A DNA stretch of 64,000 nt. Source: Prevotella sp. (GTDB taxonomy: Bacteria > Bacteroidota > Bacteroidia > Bacteroidales > Bacteroidaceae). Positions 56,162 through 64,000 of this stretch are shown here, piece by piece. The notes beneath the pieces are model-generated. The model was not told where the DNA came from and searched no databases. It saw only the letters and a list, made by a program, of their open reading frames with translations. The stretch's first letter is position 1, and each line of letters opens with the position of its first letter. The stretch lies in assembly GCA_017623655.1 (NCBI GenBank), contig JAGAON010000007.1:186001-250000 (forward strand). Reading direction: 5' to 3'. The translations under genes and the position numbers were made by a program.

Positions 56162-58399
56162 ATGAAACAAAAAGTATTTTTTCTTTTAACCTTGCTGATA
56201 TGGGGGGGCATTTCCGTATCAGCAAGGAACATTAACGCCGACCTTTCAAAGGGCGAAGTAAAAGGAGACGGCGCAACATGGACCGCCGGCAGCGATGGCA
56301 GTTACACCTTAACATGGACTGCCGCAGACCAATATGTATCACTCTTCAAAGCCTTTGGTGGTAAAGAAGGCGGCGAATTGGACTGGTCTGACGGCACAAA
56401 CTTTAACATCAACACCGCAAACAATACAGGAATAACAAGCGGTCAACTGTTCTCTGTTTCCATTGTAGCCAATGGAAAGACTTTCATACGCACCATGTAT
56501 AGCGCAGGAGAGAAAAACCTTATAGTAACAGGGACAGATGAGCAAGGCAATGGTTTCAGAAAAGATGGCTGGAGTGATGTCATGACAGCGGAGGATGCGA
56601 AGCATATTACAGACGTAAAAGTCGTTGGATGCGAAACTTCCACTAACGCTACCATTGACGTTTCTGCCTCATATATAACCATTTCCTCCAAGGCTACACT
56701 TGCATTCGGTGCTGACGGCAAGGCCACAATAGACCTCAGCAAGATTGAAGCATACGGTGGAGCGACGTATGACTATGCCACTCAAACCATAACAAGCGAT
56801 GGTACGGCCGGCTCATACATAGAGGTAGTGTTTGACAAAGCCTACGACTTCACAAATATGGATAAAGGAGCAATCAACATCTCCGGCACAGATATAGGTA
56901 ATAATCTTGAATTCACAGGTAGCGGACATAATGGTGGTTTTTATAGTTCAAAATATAATCCAACATTTGCCGGTGAAATAGCAAAAGGCAACTACACCAC
57001 AGTAACAGGCTTCAAACTTTATCTGAACAACACAGCCGGAGAGATGACCATAACCGACATATCCCTCACGGCAACAAATCCGATGACCATAACGGATGCA
57101 CACAGCACACTAATAGAAACCCTTCCCAACTATGCTGTGGACAATGTAACAGGAGAAGTTAAAGAAGACGGCAAGCTGCCGACACAATATAATATAGAAA
57201 CAGACTTGTTCTTCGGTAACGGCAATGGTGAAATGAAAAACTTTGTGGACATAGAAGCATACGATGAATTGCGCATTTATTCTGAAGCTAATGCCCTTCG
57301 TGTGTTCTTGTTCAACCAAGATCCCAAAGCCGGACTATCCGGCACACCAGGAAATCTGTACACGATAAGCAAAAACGCAACAAATGACTACTTCAAATAT
57401 AACACCGAGAGAAAATATTATTATGCAACAATAAGCGATATAAAAGCGAACAACAACAATCACGCAAAGATTATAAGCGTAAAGAGCTCAGGCTGGGGAG
57501 TCAAAGCCAAAGTCTCCAAAATCACCCTTTACAACGAAGAGACAACATCCGAATACGACTACACCGTGTCCGGCCAATACAGCGATGCCGTTTCACTTGA
57601 CGATATTGCCAACTCTGACGCATGCACCATCGACTGCACAGGACTTACAGGTGCCGACGTAAAGATAGGCAGCAAGAACCCCAACTGCATCATTGCGGTG
57701 AAGAAAGAGGGTGTGGTCAGCGCAACGAAGAACCTTGCCGTCAACGGAAAAATCGCCAACCTTGAACTCACTGACGGCCACTCCGTGAAAATACCGGCAG
57801 GCATGACCGCCGGCAACGTGAAATATACACGCACCATGACAAACACTTACGGCACGATAGTTCTGCCGTTCGATGCCGCTTCCGACGACAACGTGGAGTT
57901 CTACACCATCAGCGCAATGGACGAAAACAGCATCACCATAGAGAGAGCCGATAAACTCTCTGCCGGCACTCCCGCCATCATCAAGAAACTCGTAAGCGAT
58001 GACATTACCATCACCGGAAACGGCTCAACACTCAACGGGAATATCAACAACACCACAGGCGCTGTAAATATGTTCGGCTCTTACACGCAGGACGAGAAGA
58101 TAGCGGACGAGAACGCCTACTACATCCTTGACAACAAGTTCTGGCAGTGCAACGAATACTTCTACTGCGATGCGTTCCGTGCCTACTTCACGCCTGCCGC
58201 CGGCGCACCGGCAGCCAACTGCCTGTCACTGAAAGAGAGCTTCGGCAACCCTACCCTCGTGAACATCGTGACCGGCAACACCGCAAACGGCATACAGGGT
58301 GTGTATAACACCGCCGGTGTCAAGATGCAGGGCTTGCAGAAAGGCATCAACATCGTACGTCTCGCAAGCGGTGAGACAAAGACCGTAATCATAAAATAA
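56162..58399 (+). CDS. Secreted protein of unknown function with C-terminal tail
   Basis: 745 residues. Signal peptide (MKQKVFFLLTLLIWGGISVS then AR). The body is repetitive all-beta: an N-terminal domain (about 22-190), two similar beta-sandwiches (about 190-480), and a C-terminal module with TYGTIVLPFDA and AGTPAIIKK that recurs in many secreted Prevotella proteins of unknown role. It ends in a VYNTAGVKM...IVRLASGETK tail. No catalytic motif. AT-richer than its neighbours. It starts 20 bp after GH97 and likely belongs to the same transcript. Confidence 0.75.
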   Translation: MKQKVFFLLTLLIWGGISVSARNINADLSKGEVKGDGATWTAGSDGSYTLTWTAADQYVSLFKAFGGKEGGELDWSDGTNFNINTANNTGITSGQLFSVSIVANGKTFIRTMYSAGEKNLIVTGTDEQGNGFRKDGWSDVMTAEDAKHITDVKVVGCETSTNATIDVSASYITISSKATLAFGADGKATIDLSKIEAYGGATYDYATQTITSDGTAGSYIEVVFDKAYDFTNMDKGAINISGTDIGNNLEFTGSGHNGGFYSSKYNPTFAGEIAKGNYTTVTGFKLYLNNTAGEMTITDISLTATNPMTITDAHSTLIETLPNYAVDNVTGEVKEDGKLPTQYNIETDLFFGNGNGEMKNFVDIEAYDELRIYSEANALRVFLFNQDPKAGLSGTPGNLYTISKNATNDYFKYNTERKYYYATISDIKANNNNHAKIISVKSSGWGVKAKVSKITLYNEETTSEYDYTVSGQYSDAVSLDDIANSDACTIDCTGLTGADVKIGSKNPNCIIAVKKEGVVSATKNLAVNGKIANLELTDGHSVKIPAGMTAGNVKYTRTMTNTYGTIVLPFDAASDDNVEFYTISAMDENSITIERADKLSAGTPAIIKKLVSDDITITGNGSTLNGNINNTTGAVNMFGSYTQDEKIADENAYYILDNKFWQCNEYFYCDAFRAYFTPAAGAPAANCLSLKESFGNPTLVNIVTGNTANGIQGVYNTAGVKMQGLQKGINIVRLASGETKTVIIK

Positions 58400-58403
58400 C
58401 AGA

Positions 58404-58543
58404 CGGAGTAAACGGAAGTTATCGCTTCGCACGGAAGTTATCAGGAGTTAACAGACAAATGATTCTCTCCTTATATGCAGGCTATTGTCCGTTAACTTCA
58501 TACGGCGCAAGGCGTATAACTACCGTTTACTCCCCATAACTCC
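58404..58543. repeat. Family E repeat
   Basis: GGAAGTTATCAGGAGTTAAC on the left and TGTCCGTTAACTTCATACGG on the right with an inner hairpin (CATACGGCGCAAGGCGTAT). Lies between the 745-residue gene and the small peptide. Confidence 0.78.
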
Positions 58544-58579
58544 TTATTTATTGAATATAAAAAAAACAACGACATAACT

Positions 58580-58747
58580 ATGAAAAAGATTTATTCAACC
58601 CCGGTATTGAATGTAGTAGAGATTAATAATTCCATCATTTGCAGCAGCATAACCAACGGCGGCTTAGGAGACAAAGGTGCCCACGGCAACAACATCGAGC
58701 TTGACTTCTTGGAAGATGACGAGTTTGGCGACGATAATCTTTTCTAA
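58580..58747 (+). CDS. Small acidic peptide of the MKKxYxxP type
   Basis: 55 residues, missed by length cut-offs. It starts MKKIYSTPVLNVVEI, has one Cys-containing hydrophobic patch (SIICSS, residues 18-23), a Gly/Asn-rich middle and a strongly acidic C-terminus (LEDDEFGDDNLF). Very similar short ORFs beginning MKKxYxxP are common in Bacteroidales, function unknown. Support for it being real: an AT-rich leader, a start right after the family E repeat and a strong terminator 36 bp past the stop. It has no classical signal peptide. Confidence 0.65.
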   Translation: MKKIYSTPVLNVVEINNSIICSSITNGGLGDKGAHGNNIELDFLEDDEFGDDNLF

Positions 58748-58782
58748 TCTTCGTATCATATAGATTGGTTATTTCCACGATC

Positions 58783-58815
58783 AGCCCCCGCCGGTGTCAT
58801 GCCGGCGGGGGCTTT
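58783..58815 (+). terminator. Intrinsic terminator after the small peptide gene
   Basis: Stem AGCCCCCGCCGG with CCGGCGGGGGCT, 7-nt loop, then TTTGCATTG. Marks the end of the plus-strand PUL run. Confidence 0.8.
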
Positions 58816-58887
58816 GCATTGTCATCCGTTGCCGTTCACGGTGAGTTTTACCGTTTGCCGCACGTTTACCGTTATCCGTTTTAGTTT

Positions 58888-59010
58888 TCACCCCTCGCTG
58901 CCCTGCGGGCATCTCGCCTGCCGGCTTTGGGGTTCCAATAGGATTTTAGGACCACAACCCGTTACACAGGGTTGACACCCTGTGCTGTACTATTCCGCCC
59001 TTTCAGGGCT
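58888..59010. repeat. Family G half-element
   Basis: CACCCCTCGCTGCCCTGCGG, CTCGCCTGCCGGCTTTGGGG then TTCCAATA and an ACACAGGGTTGACACCCTGTG palindrome, similar to the right arm of the inverted repeat at 50297-50421. Part of the 696 bp gene-free region 58748-59443. Confidence 0.75.
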
Positions 59011-59037
59011 TTTGCGTTGCTGTGAATCGCATATCAA

Positions 59038-59340
59038 ACCGATATATGGGCGAAATTTGTAGAGACGATGAACCTCATCGTCTCAATGCCGTTTGTCTTT
59101 CCGGCGGTTACCATATACCAGTGCTGAGACGATGTGGTACATCGTCTCTACAAGCGGGTGCGGTACCTTAAAACAATCGGGGGCTTTTGCTTCGGTGCAG
59201 ATAATCTGAAAGAACGATATACGGGCGAAATTTGTAGAGACGATGAACCTCATCGTCTCAATGCCGTTTGTCTTTCCGGCGGTTACCATATACAGGCGCT
59301 GAGACGATGTGGTACATCGTCTCTACAAGCGGGTGCAGTG
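59038..59340. repeat. Tandem duplication carrying two family A pairs
   Basis: Units of about 127 bp at 59038-59164 and 59213-59340 are nearly identical and each contains a full A pair (59058-59152 and 59233-59327) with GCCGTTTGTCTTTCCGGCGG between the palindromes. The 48 bp between the copies is unique. Confidence 0.88.
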
Positions 59341-59350
59341 TCTTAAAAAC

Positions 59351-59432
59351 AAAAAGGTGCTGATTACAATGTAATCAGCACCTAATCACGCTGTAATCAG
59401 CACCTGTTTACCGGGTAATCAGCCCCCTTTTA
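59351..59432. repeat. Family C repeat
   Basis: AAAAAGGTGCTGATTACAAT, GTAATCAGCACCTAATCACG and two further words ending GTAATCAGCCCCCTTTTAC, immediately downstream of the acetylesterase gene end at 59444. Confidence 0.82.
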
Positions 59433-59443
59433 CACGGAGCGTG

Positions 59444-61354
59444 TCATCGTGCCTCCATTTGGAACGGTGACGCCGGCAGGTTGTTCTTGCCGTAAAGGTT
59501 GAGACGCGCGGGATTATTCTTCCATGCGTGGCGCACTGTCACGCTGCCGGCAGGCAGGGACTGCCGCGGCGTCACCACGACCTTGTCGCCGTCGGTGCGT
59601 GCCGTGGCGTTGTGGAACTTACCGTCCGCTCCCTTCACCTCAAACTCCTTGAGGTCGTCGCAGGGTCGCAGGGGCTGGTCCATGGTTATCACCACGGTGC
59701 CATCTACACGCCGTGCGGCGACGGGTTCGGGAGAGAGCTTGTTCTTCTTGCCGAACACCGCATTCTGAAACGCGAGCACACAACGCTCCGTCACCTCCCG
59801 CTTACGCAGCGGATGTATGTCCGACGCCTCTCCAAGGTCTATCGCCACGGCGAGGGATGTGTAAGGGTCGGCATCGGCCGTGAGACGCTGCTGCTCACGC
59901 AGGGCCGCCCATCCGCTCTCCTGCGGGTTGTCCGTGGGAGCCATGTGGTTGGCCAGCTGCACTACGCAGAAGGGCATATCGGGACGCTGCCATAGCGTGC
60001 GCCAGCAGCCGGTGAGTTTGTTGAGCAGTGCGCCGTACTCGTCGGGACGGCCTGTGTTTGACTCGCCCTGATACCATATCACGCCCTGCATGGCGTAAGG
60101 GGCGAGGGGATGTATCATGCCGTTGTAGAGCACGGAGGCCTGGTTGTTGGTGTTCAGCTTGCCGCCGAGCGGTCCCTGCATGATGAGCGAGCCTTTCTGC
60201 GTGCGCCACTGCGTGGAGATGGGCTGCCGTGTGCCGTCGGCAAAGACTATCTCGTGCGGCTTGTCCTTGTAGAAATTGGCCATGCCGCTCTTGCAGACGA
60301 TGCGCACCGCTATCACGTTGTCGCCCTCTCGCAGCAGTCCGGTGGGTATGGTGTAGCGGCGCGGAGGGTACTGGTAGTATGTCACGCCCACCTGCTTGCC
60401 GTTGACGTAGGTGTAGTCCATGTCGTGCAGCGTGCCGAGGAGCAGCGTGGCGGGCTTGCCGGCGTGCGCCGCGTCGATGGTGACGTGCTGGCGCAGCCAC
60501 ATCGAGCCGATGATGGGACGACCGTTGTGCTTTGCCCATGCGTTGTTGTCGTACTGGTCATGAACAGGCCACGCCGTGTCGTCGAAGTCCGCCTTCTCAT
60601 ACTTTCCGTAGCCCGGATCGGTCTGGTTCATGACGTCTGACCACACATCATTGGCTCGCTGGTTGGCCTTGGACTGGTAATCCACATACTCCTTGTCCGT
60701 GTAGAGCATATAATCGGTGTAATAGTCTGCCGGGAAGTGGCGCAGGGAGTCGATGTCTATCCACGCCTGTATGGGGCTTCCGCCGAGGCTTGACTGTATG
60801 ATGCCCTGCGGAACGCCCGTCTCGGCGTGCATCTTCTGCCCGAGGAAGTAGCCAATCGCCGAGAAATGCCATGCGTTCTCCTTCGTGAGGGGCTTCCATG
60901 AGGTGGGCAGTATGTCGTCCTTGCGCTCGGTGGAGGGGTCTGTGTTCACGCGGAACAGGCGTATGTCGGCGTTGCTGTACGCGTCGATGTCGGCGGCATA
61001 CTGCGGATATACGCGCTCGATGTTGGTGTCGATGTTAGACTGTCCGGACACCATCCACACGTCACCCACCATCACGTCGGTGAGCGTCTGGTCGCCTATC
61101 TGCATGATGAAGGGGCCTCCGGGCTTCTGCTTGGGCAGCGTGAGCATCCATTTTCCGTCGCCATCGGCGGTGGCGGTGTATGTCTTGCCACGGAAAGTGA
61201 CTGTTACCGTCTCGCCGGCAGATGCCGTTCCCCAAACGGGGAGTGGCTGCTGGCGCTGCAATACCATGCCCGACCGGAACAGGCGGGGCAGGGTTACCGC
61301 TCCGCACGACAGTGACATTAGCAGCAGGGTTATGGTAATAAGAATGTTGTGCAT
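59444..61354 (-). CDS. Sialate O-acetylesterase-like SGNH esterase
   Basis: 636 residues from the ATG at 61354, which gives a proper signal peptide; a longer frame to 61396 reads through a family A repeat and is rejected. Domains: beta domain (about 20-95), SGNH/SASA hydrolase with S106 (MVSGQSNID), an inserted jelly roll like the GH2 sugar-binding domain (about 275-370), the YQGESN block, and an Asp-His pair (ASDIHPLRK), then a C-terminal Ig-like domain. Such proteins deacetylate xylan or other glycans in PULs. It is the last gene of the right-hand minus-strand group, 116 bp after GH30. Confidence 0.88.
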   Translation of the reverse strand: MHNILITITLLLMSLSCGAVTLPRLFRSGMVLQRQQPLPVWGTASAGETVTVTFRGKTYTATADGDGKWMLTLPKQKPGGPFIMQIGDQTLTDVMVGDVWMVSGQSNIDTNIERVYPQYAADIDAYSNADIRLFRVNTDPSTERKDDILPTSWKPLTKENAWHFSAIGYFLGQKMHAETGVPQGIIQSSLGGSPIQAWIDIDSLRHFPADYYTDYMLYTDKEYVDYQSKANQRANDVWSDVMNQTDPGYGKYEKADFDDTAWPVHDQYDNNAWAKHNGRPIIGSMWLRQHVTIDAAHAGKPATLLLGTLHDMDYTYVNGKQVGVTYYQYPPRRYTIPTGLLREGDNVIAVRIVCKSGMANFYKDKPHEIVFADGTRQPISTQWRTQKGSLIMQGPLGGKLNTNNQASVLYNGMIHPLAPYAMQGVIWYQGESNTGRPDEYGALLNKLTGCWRTLWQRPDMPFCVVQLANHMAPTDNPQESGWAALREQQRLTADADPYTSLAVAIDLGEASDIHPLRKREVTERCVLAFQNAVFGKKNKLSPEPVAARRVDGTVVITMDQPLRPCDDLKEFEVKGADGKFHNATARTDGDKVVVTPRQSLPAGSVTVRHAWKNNPARLNLYGKNNLPASPFQMEAR

Positions 61355-61374
61355 TGTTGGTTGGGGATTAAGGG

Positions 61375-61456
61375 TTGTTGAGACGATGTACCACATCGTC
61401 TAAATAAGGATATGTTTTGTGCGGCATTGGGACGTTGTGGTACATCGTCTCAACAA
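61375..61456. repeat. Degenerate family A pair
   Basis: TTGTTGAGACGATGTACCAC then ATCGTCTA, and GGGACGTTGTGGTACATCGT then CTCAACAA. The outer TGTAGAGAC ends have changed to TTGTTGAGAC. Lies between the GH30 and acetylesterase genes. Confidence 0.75.
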
Positions 61457-61470
61457 TCGCGGGCGTATCA

Positions 61471-62997
61471 TCACTCGTTCGGGGTCACCACTTTTCTGCC
61501 GCCTGCGACGTATATCCGTCCCGGTATCATCTGCGTTACGCGCTGGCCTTGGAGGTTATAGACGGTCTGTGCGGCCTTTTCGGCTGTCCCGGCGGTGACG
61601 GGCTGCACGGCTGTCGGCGCGCCCTGCATCTTGAAGATGAAGGTGTTGACGCTGTGGCCGCTGATGGTCACGGTGAGTTTCTTCGTAGGCTCGGCGATGG
61701 CCAGCTCCGTCTCGTTGCAGAGACTGGTGAGCGACGTGCTGCTGATGTGCTTTCCCGACGTCACGGCGTATGGCAGGCTGAGCCTGATGTCGATGTTCTT
61801 CGCCACGGTGTCGATGGCGATGACGATGAGGCTGTCGCCCTTCATATATGCCGAACGCTCGAAGGCTCCGGTGTCGGACTTATAGCTGCTGCTCTTGGTA
61901 TTGACGCGCCATGCGCCCGGCACGTGCTTGGCGAAGTGGGACATGACGTATCCGCGCGGGAGTATCTCGTCCTTCTTGTTGCCGCCGGAGGGCACGCTCT
62001 CACCGTCGCCTATCATGCCGAAACGCTGGTAGAGATACCAGTAGATGTAGCCGCTGATGCCGGCGAGCATGGATTCGTTGAGTTCTTCGGCGAAGACCAG
62101 CTCGTCCTGCCAGCGCGGCACGTCGTAGATTTTCTTCTCGTCGCCAAGCGGATCGACGGTGTGCTCGGTCATCCATGTCTCCTTGCCGTATTGTGTGGCC
62201 TTGGCGCAGGCGGTCTTCATGTTTCCGAGCGGTTTGCTGCCGTAGATGTGTCCGCCGACGAGGTCGATGATGTTGCGCGTCTTCTCGTCGTCAAGCAGTT
62301 TGTCGGTGTATTCCGGGTTGAAGTAGAATGACTCTCCGCCAAGCAGCCTTACGCCGCTTGACTTGTTGAAACGGCTGCCGTAGTTGGCCACAAGGTCGTG
62401 CATTTCGTCGGGGGTGTAGAGGCAACCGCTATATCCTACCCACCAGTCCGGCTCGTTCTGTATGGCCACTACGTCAACGGGCGCACCTTGGTTCTTCATG
62501 TATGTGACGAAGTTGTTGAGCCAGCTGAAGAACATCTTGTAGCCGGTGGCGTTGAGTTTGCCGCGCACTGACTTGGAGTCATCTTCGTCATTCTTGCCGC
62601 CTGAGGCGTCGTTGTTGGTCTTGTATGCCGCCGGCGGCGACCACGGCGTGCCGAGGATGATGGCTCCCTTGCTGCGCGCCATCTTAACGGCCTTTACATA
62701 TCCCTGCCAGTCATAGACGGGATCCCAGTAGTCATACTTTACATCGCCCACGAGGTTTGGCGACACTTCCATGCGGAGGATGTTGAGACCGACGGGGGAG
62801 TCGGCTCCGTAGGCCATGTCGATGAGGCGGTCATCGGTGATGGGACACATCAGCGTACCCATTGCCGCGGCGCCGAAACCGGTGACTTTTTGGCAGGAGT
62901 CGGTGGTGACAGTGACGTCAATGATGGTGTTTGCCGCCCTCAGCGCAAAGGGGAGAATGGCGAGGAGGGCGAGAATGGGGTATCTTAATGTTTTCAT
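61471..62997 (-). CDS. GH30 glucuronoxylanase-type endo-xylanase
   Basis: 508 residues. Signal peptide (to about LRAAN, residue 22), TIM barrel plus associated beta domain with acid/base E182 (AIQNEPDWW) and nucleophile E278 (WMTEHT). The pattern (ILGTPWSPPAAYKTN, GGHIYGSKPLGN, GISGYIYWYLYQRFGMIGDG) fits GH30 subfamily 8, which cuts xylan next to glucuronic acid. The last 34 residues are a YNLQGQRV tail. It lies 198 bp downstream of the SusD gene, so it probably belongs to the SusCD transcript. Confidence 0.93.
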   Translation of the reverse strand: MKTLRYPILALLAILPFALRAANTIIDVTVTTDSCQKVTGFGAAAMGTLMCPITDDRLIDMAYGADSPVGLNILRMEVSPNLVGDVKYDYWDPVYDWQGYVKAVKMARSKGAIILGTPWSPPAAYKTNNDASGGKNDEDDSKSVRGKLNATGYKMFFSWLNNFVTYMKNQGAPVDVVAIQNEPDWWVGYSGCLYTPDEMHDLVANYGSRFNKSSGVRLLGGESFYFNPEYTDKLLDDEKTRNIIDLVGGHIYGSKPLGNMKTACAKATQYGKETWMTEHTVDPLGDEKKIYDVPRWQDELVFAEELNESMLAGISGYIYWYLYQRFGMIGDGESVPSGGNKKDEILPRGYVMSHFAKHVPGAWRVNTKSSSYKSDTGAFERSAYMKGDSLIVIAIDTVAKNIDIRLSLPYAVTSGKHISSTSLTSLCNETELAIAEPTKKLTVTISGHSVNTFIFKMQGAPTAVQPVTAGTAEKAAQTVYNLQGQRVTQMIPGRIYVAGGRKVVTPNE

Positions 62998-63037
62998 ACG
63001 GTTATGGTTGGGTTACTGAACAGTCTGTAAAAGAAAA

Positions 63038-63145
63038 AAAGTTAAGAGCCGGAAGCCTTGGCTTGTGACCCGTGACGCTGCCCTTGGCGTGATGAAAAGG
63101 GACTGGCGCACAGTCGGGTAACCGCGACTTCTGATTCTTAACTTT
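63038..63145. repeat. Long inverted repeat between SusD and GH30 genes
   Basis: Arms AAAGTTAAGAGCCGGAAG and CTTCTGATTCTTAACTTT match at 15 of 18 positions and enclose 72 bp. It could act as an RNA-level boundary between susD and GH30. Not related to families A-G. Confidence 0.55.
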
Positions 63146-63195
63146 CCGTTCTTACTATTGTTTTGCCTTGCTCAATATTGTCATCTCCGTTACGC

Positions 63196-64000
63196 TTACT
63201 TTAACGGCAGATACCAGTTTTTATTGTCAAGGAGCTGGTTATACACCTCCTCGTCTTTCGTGCCGGTACGCATTGAGATCGGCGTGGCGAGGTATGAGTT
63301 GTCGTTTCTGCGCATTGCCACACGCATGAGGTCGTAGTAGCGGCGGCCTTCAAAGGCGAGTTCCAGCACCCTTTCCTGCATTATAAGGTCCTCAACGCGC
63401 GGTATCATGTACTGTACGCTGTCCTCGTATGACGTTTCCTCTGGCGGAACGGGCAGGACGTAGTAGTCGTTATCTACCTTTGTGGTGCCGTCCGGGCCGT
63501 TGATTTTCTCCTCCGCTACGCCGCCACAGCCGATGGCGTGTACGCCTTGGGTAGTGAGTTTCGGGAATATCTCGTCGTCAAAGCTGAGCAGGATGCCCGC
63601 ACGCTCACGCTCTTTCTCGCAGATGTACTTCTTGATGTTGGTGGCACGCAGGCCGTATCGCAGTATGCAGAAGGCTGACTCGGGGTAACCGGCCCGGCAA
63701 AGAGCCTCGGCGAAGAGGAGATACACTTCCTGCCGTCTGTATATGGTGACGTAATAGGCATACTCGAACTTGCGGATTGTCTGCACTTCACTGCTGTATT
63801 GTGATGTCTCCGAGCGGTTCTCTGTGCGCTTTTCATAAACGTCAAACAGCCTGAGGTCGCCCTTTTGCAGTTCATCACGCAAGCCTTCCTTTGGTGCCGC
63901 CCATGCCGCCACCACTTCATTGTTCTGCCATCTTGTGCTGATGTGGGTCTGTGCGGCGGAGATTTCGCGTATGGTGGCGGAGGGAGTAATCTGGAAATAG
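63196..64000 (-). CDS. SusD/RagB-family glycan-binding lipoprotein, 3' part
   Basis: The last 268 codons of a SusD-like gene that runs off the right edge; the frame is open from 64000. The C-terminal SusD features are clear: the TPR-like helix EVYLLFAEALCRAGYPESAF, the segment with IMQERVLELAFEGRRYYDLMR, and a final NWYLPL. SusD binds oligosaccharides at the outer membrane over its SusC transporter, whose gene should lie just outside the window on the minus strand. The neighbouring xylanases suggest a xylan ligand. Confidence 0.92.
   Translation of the reverse strand, partial: YFQITPSATIREISAAQTHISTRWQNNEVVAAWAAPKEGLRDELQKGDLRLFDVYEKRTENRSETSQYSSEVQTIRKFEYAYYVTIYRRQEVYLLFAEALCRAGYPESAFCILRYGLRATNIKKYICEKERERAGILLSFDDEIFPKLTTQGVHAIGCGGVAEEKINGPDGTTKVDNDYYVLPVPPEETSYEDSVQYMIPRVEDLIMQERVLELAFEGRRYYDLMRVAMRRNDNSYLATPISMRTGTKDEEVYNQLLDNKNWYLPLK

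Noticed and set aside
59058..59327. Regularly spaced repeats that could suggest a small CRISPR array
   Set aside because: Only two units, each itself a double palindrome with identical (not variable) spacers, and no cas genes nearby; it is a tandem duplication of a family A element.
61354..61396. Longer start for the acetylesterase (MWYIVST...)
   Set aside because: The first 14 codons read through a family A palindrome (GTGGTACATCGTCTC) and lack a signal-peptide start; the ATG at 61354 gives a normal one.
61417..62331. 304-codon plus-strand open frame opposite the GH30 gene
   Set aside because: Antisense to a clear GH30 gene with intact catalytic motifs; its composition (Val, Gly, His rich) is that of a reverse-strand artefact.

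Overview
This 64 kb window looks like a chromosomal segment of a gut or rumen Bacteroidales, most likely Prevotella-like. The support is the rpsU-xer-hpf-tRNA-tuf-tRNA-secE-nusG-rplKAJL-rpoBC order typical of Bacteroidetes, promoters of the TTTG/TAnnTTTG type, a SusD-family protein, a dense polysaccharide utilization locus (PUL), and secreted enzymes that end in a short YNLQGQ-type tail. No database search was possible; family names rest on motifs recognised by eye.

Layout. Positions 1-10.8 kb (minus strand) hold the core information-processing block, read from rpsU at 10818 down to the first codons of rpoC, with five tRNA genes around tuf. Positions 10.8-15.1 kb are an accessory stretch of small secreted or lipoprotein genes of unknown function, including two mosaic paralogs that each carry their own copy of the same promoter. 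Positions 15.7-22.1 kb carry a four-gene minus-strand set: an OmpA-like protein, a CHASE2 membrane sensor without an output domain, a small FecR-like secreted protein, and an exported TPR-CHAT caspase-like protease. This set is bracketed by direct copies of the same composite repeat island and is the best candidate here for an undescribed system.

Positions 22.8-64 kb form a complex xylan PUL. A minus-strand operon (32.8 to 22.8 kb) runs GH43, GH2, GH67, GPH sugar transporter, GH10, cytoplasmic GH43. A divergent plus-strand series (33.2 to 58.7 kb) runs a 1301-residue secreted protein of unknown function, GH115, GH98, GH5, a CE1-CE6 esterase, GH43-CBM6, a CE6-CE1 esterase, GH43, GH97, a 745-residue unknown secreted protein and a 55-residue peptide. 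A third, minus-strand group enters from the right edge: SusD (3' part), GH30 and a sialate-O-acetylesterase-like protein. Together the enzymes could cut a glucuronoarabinoxylan backbone (GH10, GH30, GH98, GH5), remove glucuronic acid (GH115, GH67), arabinose or xylose (GH43s), galactose (GH97, GH2) and acetyl or feruloyl esters (CE1, CE6), then import oligosaccharides by SusCD and the GPH transporter. No regulator of the PUL lies in the window.

The accessory regions are full of interspersed palindromic repeats of at least six families (A, B, C, E, F, G below). One F-family element sits inside the coding sequence of the GH67 alpha-glucuronidase, which also lacks its normal N-terminal domain. 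Unannotated stretches over 300 bp are mostly filled by these repeats.
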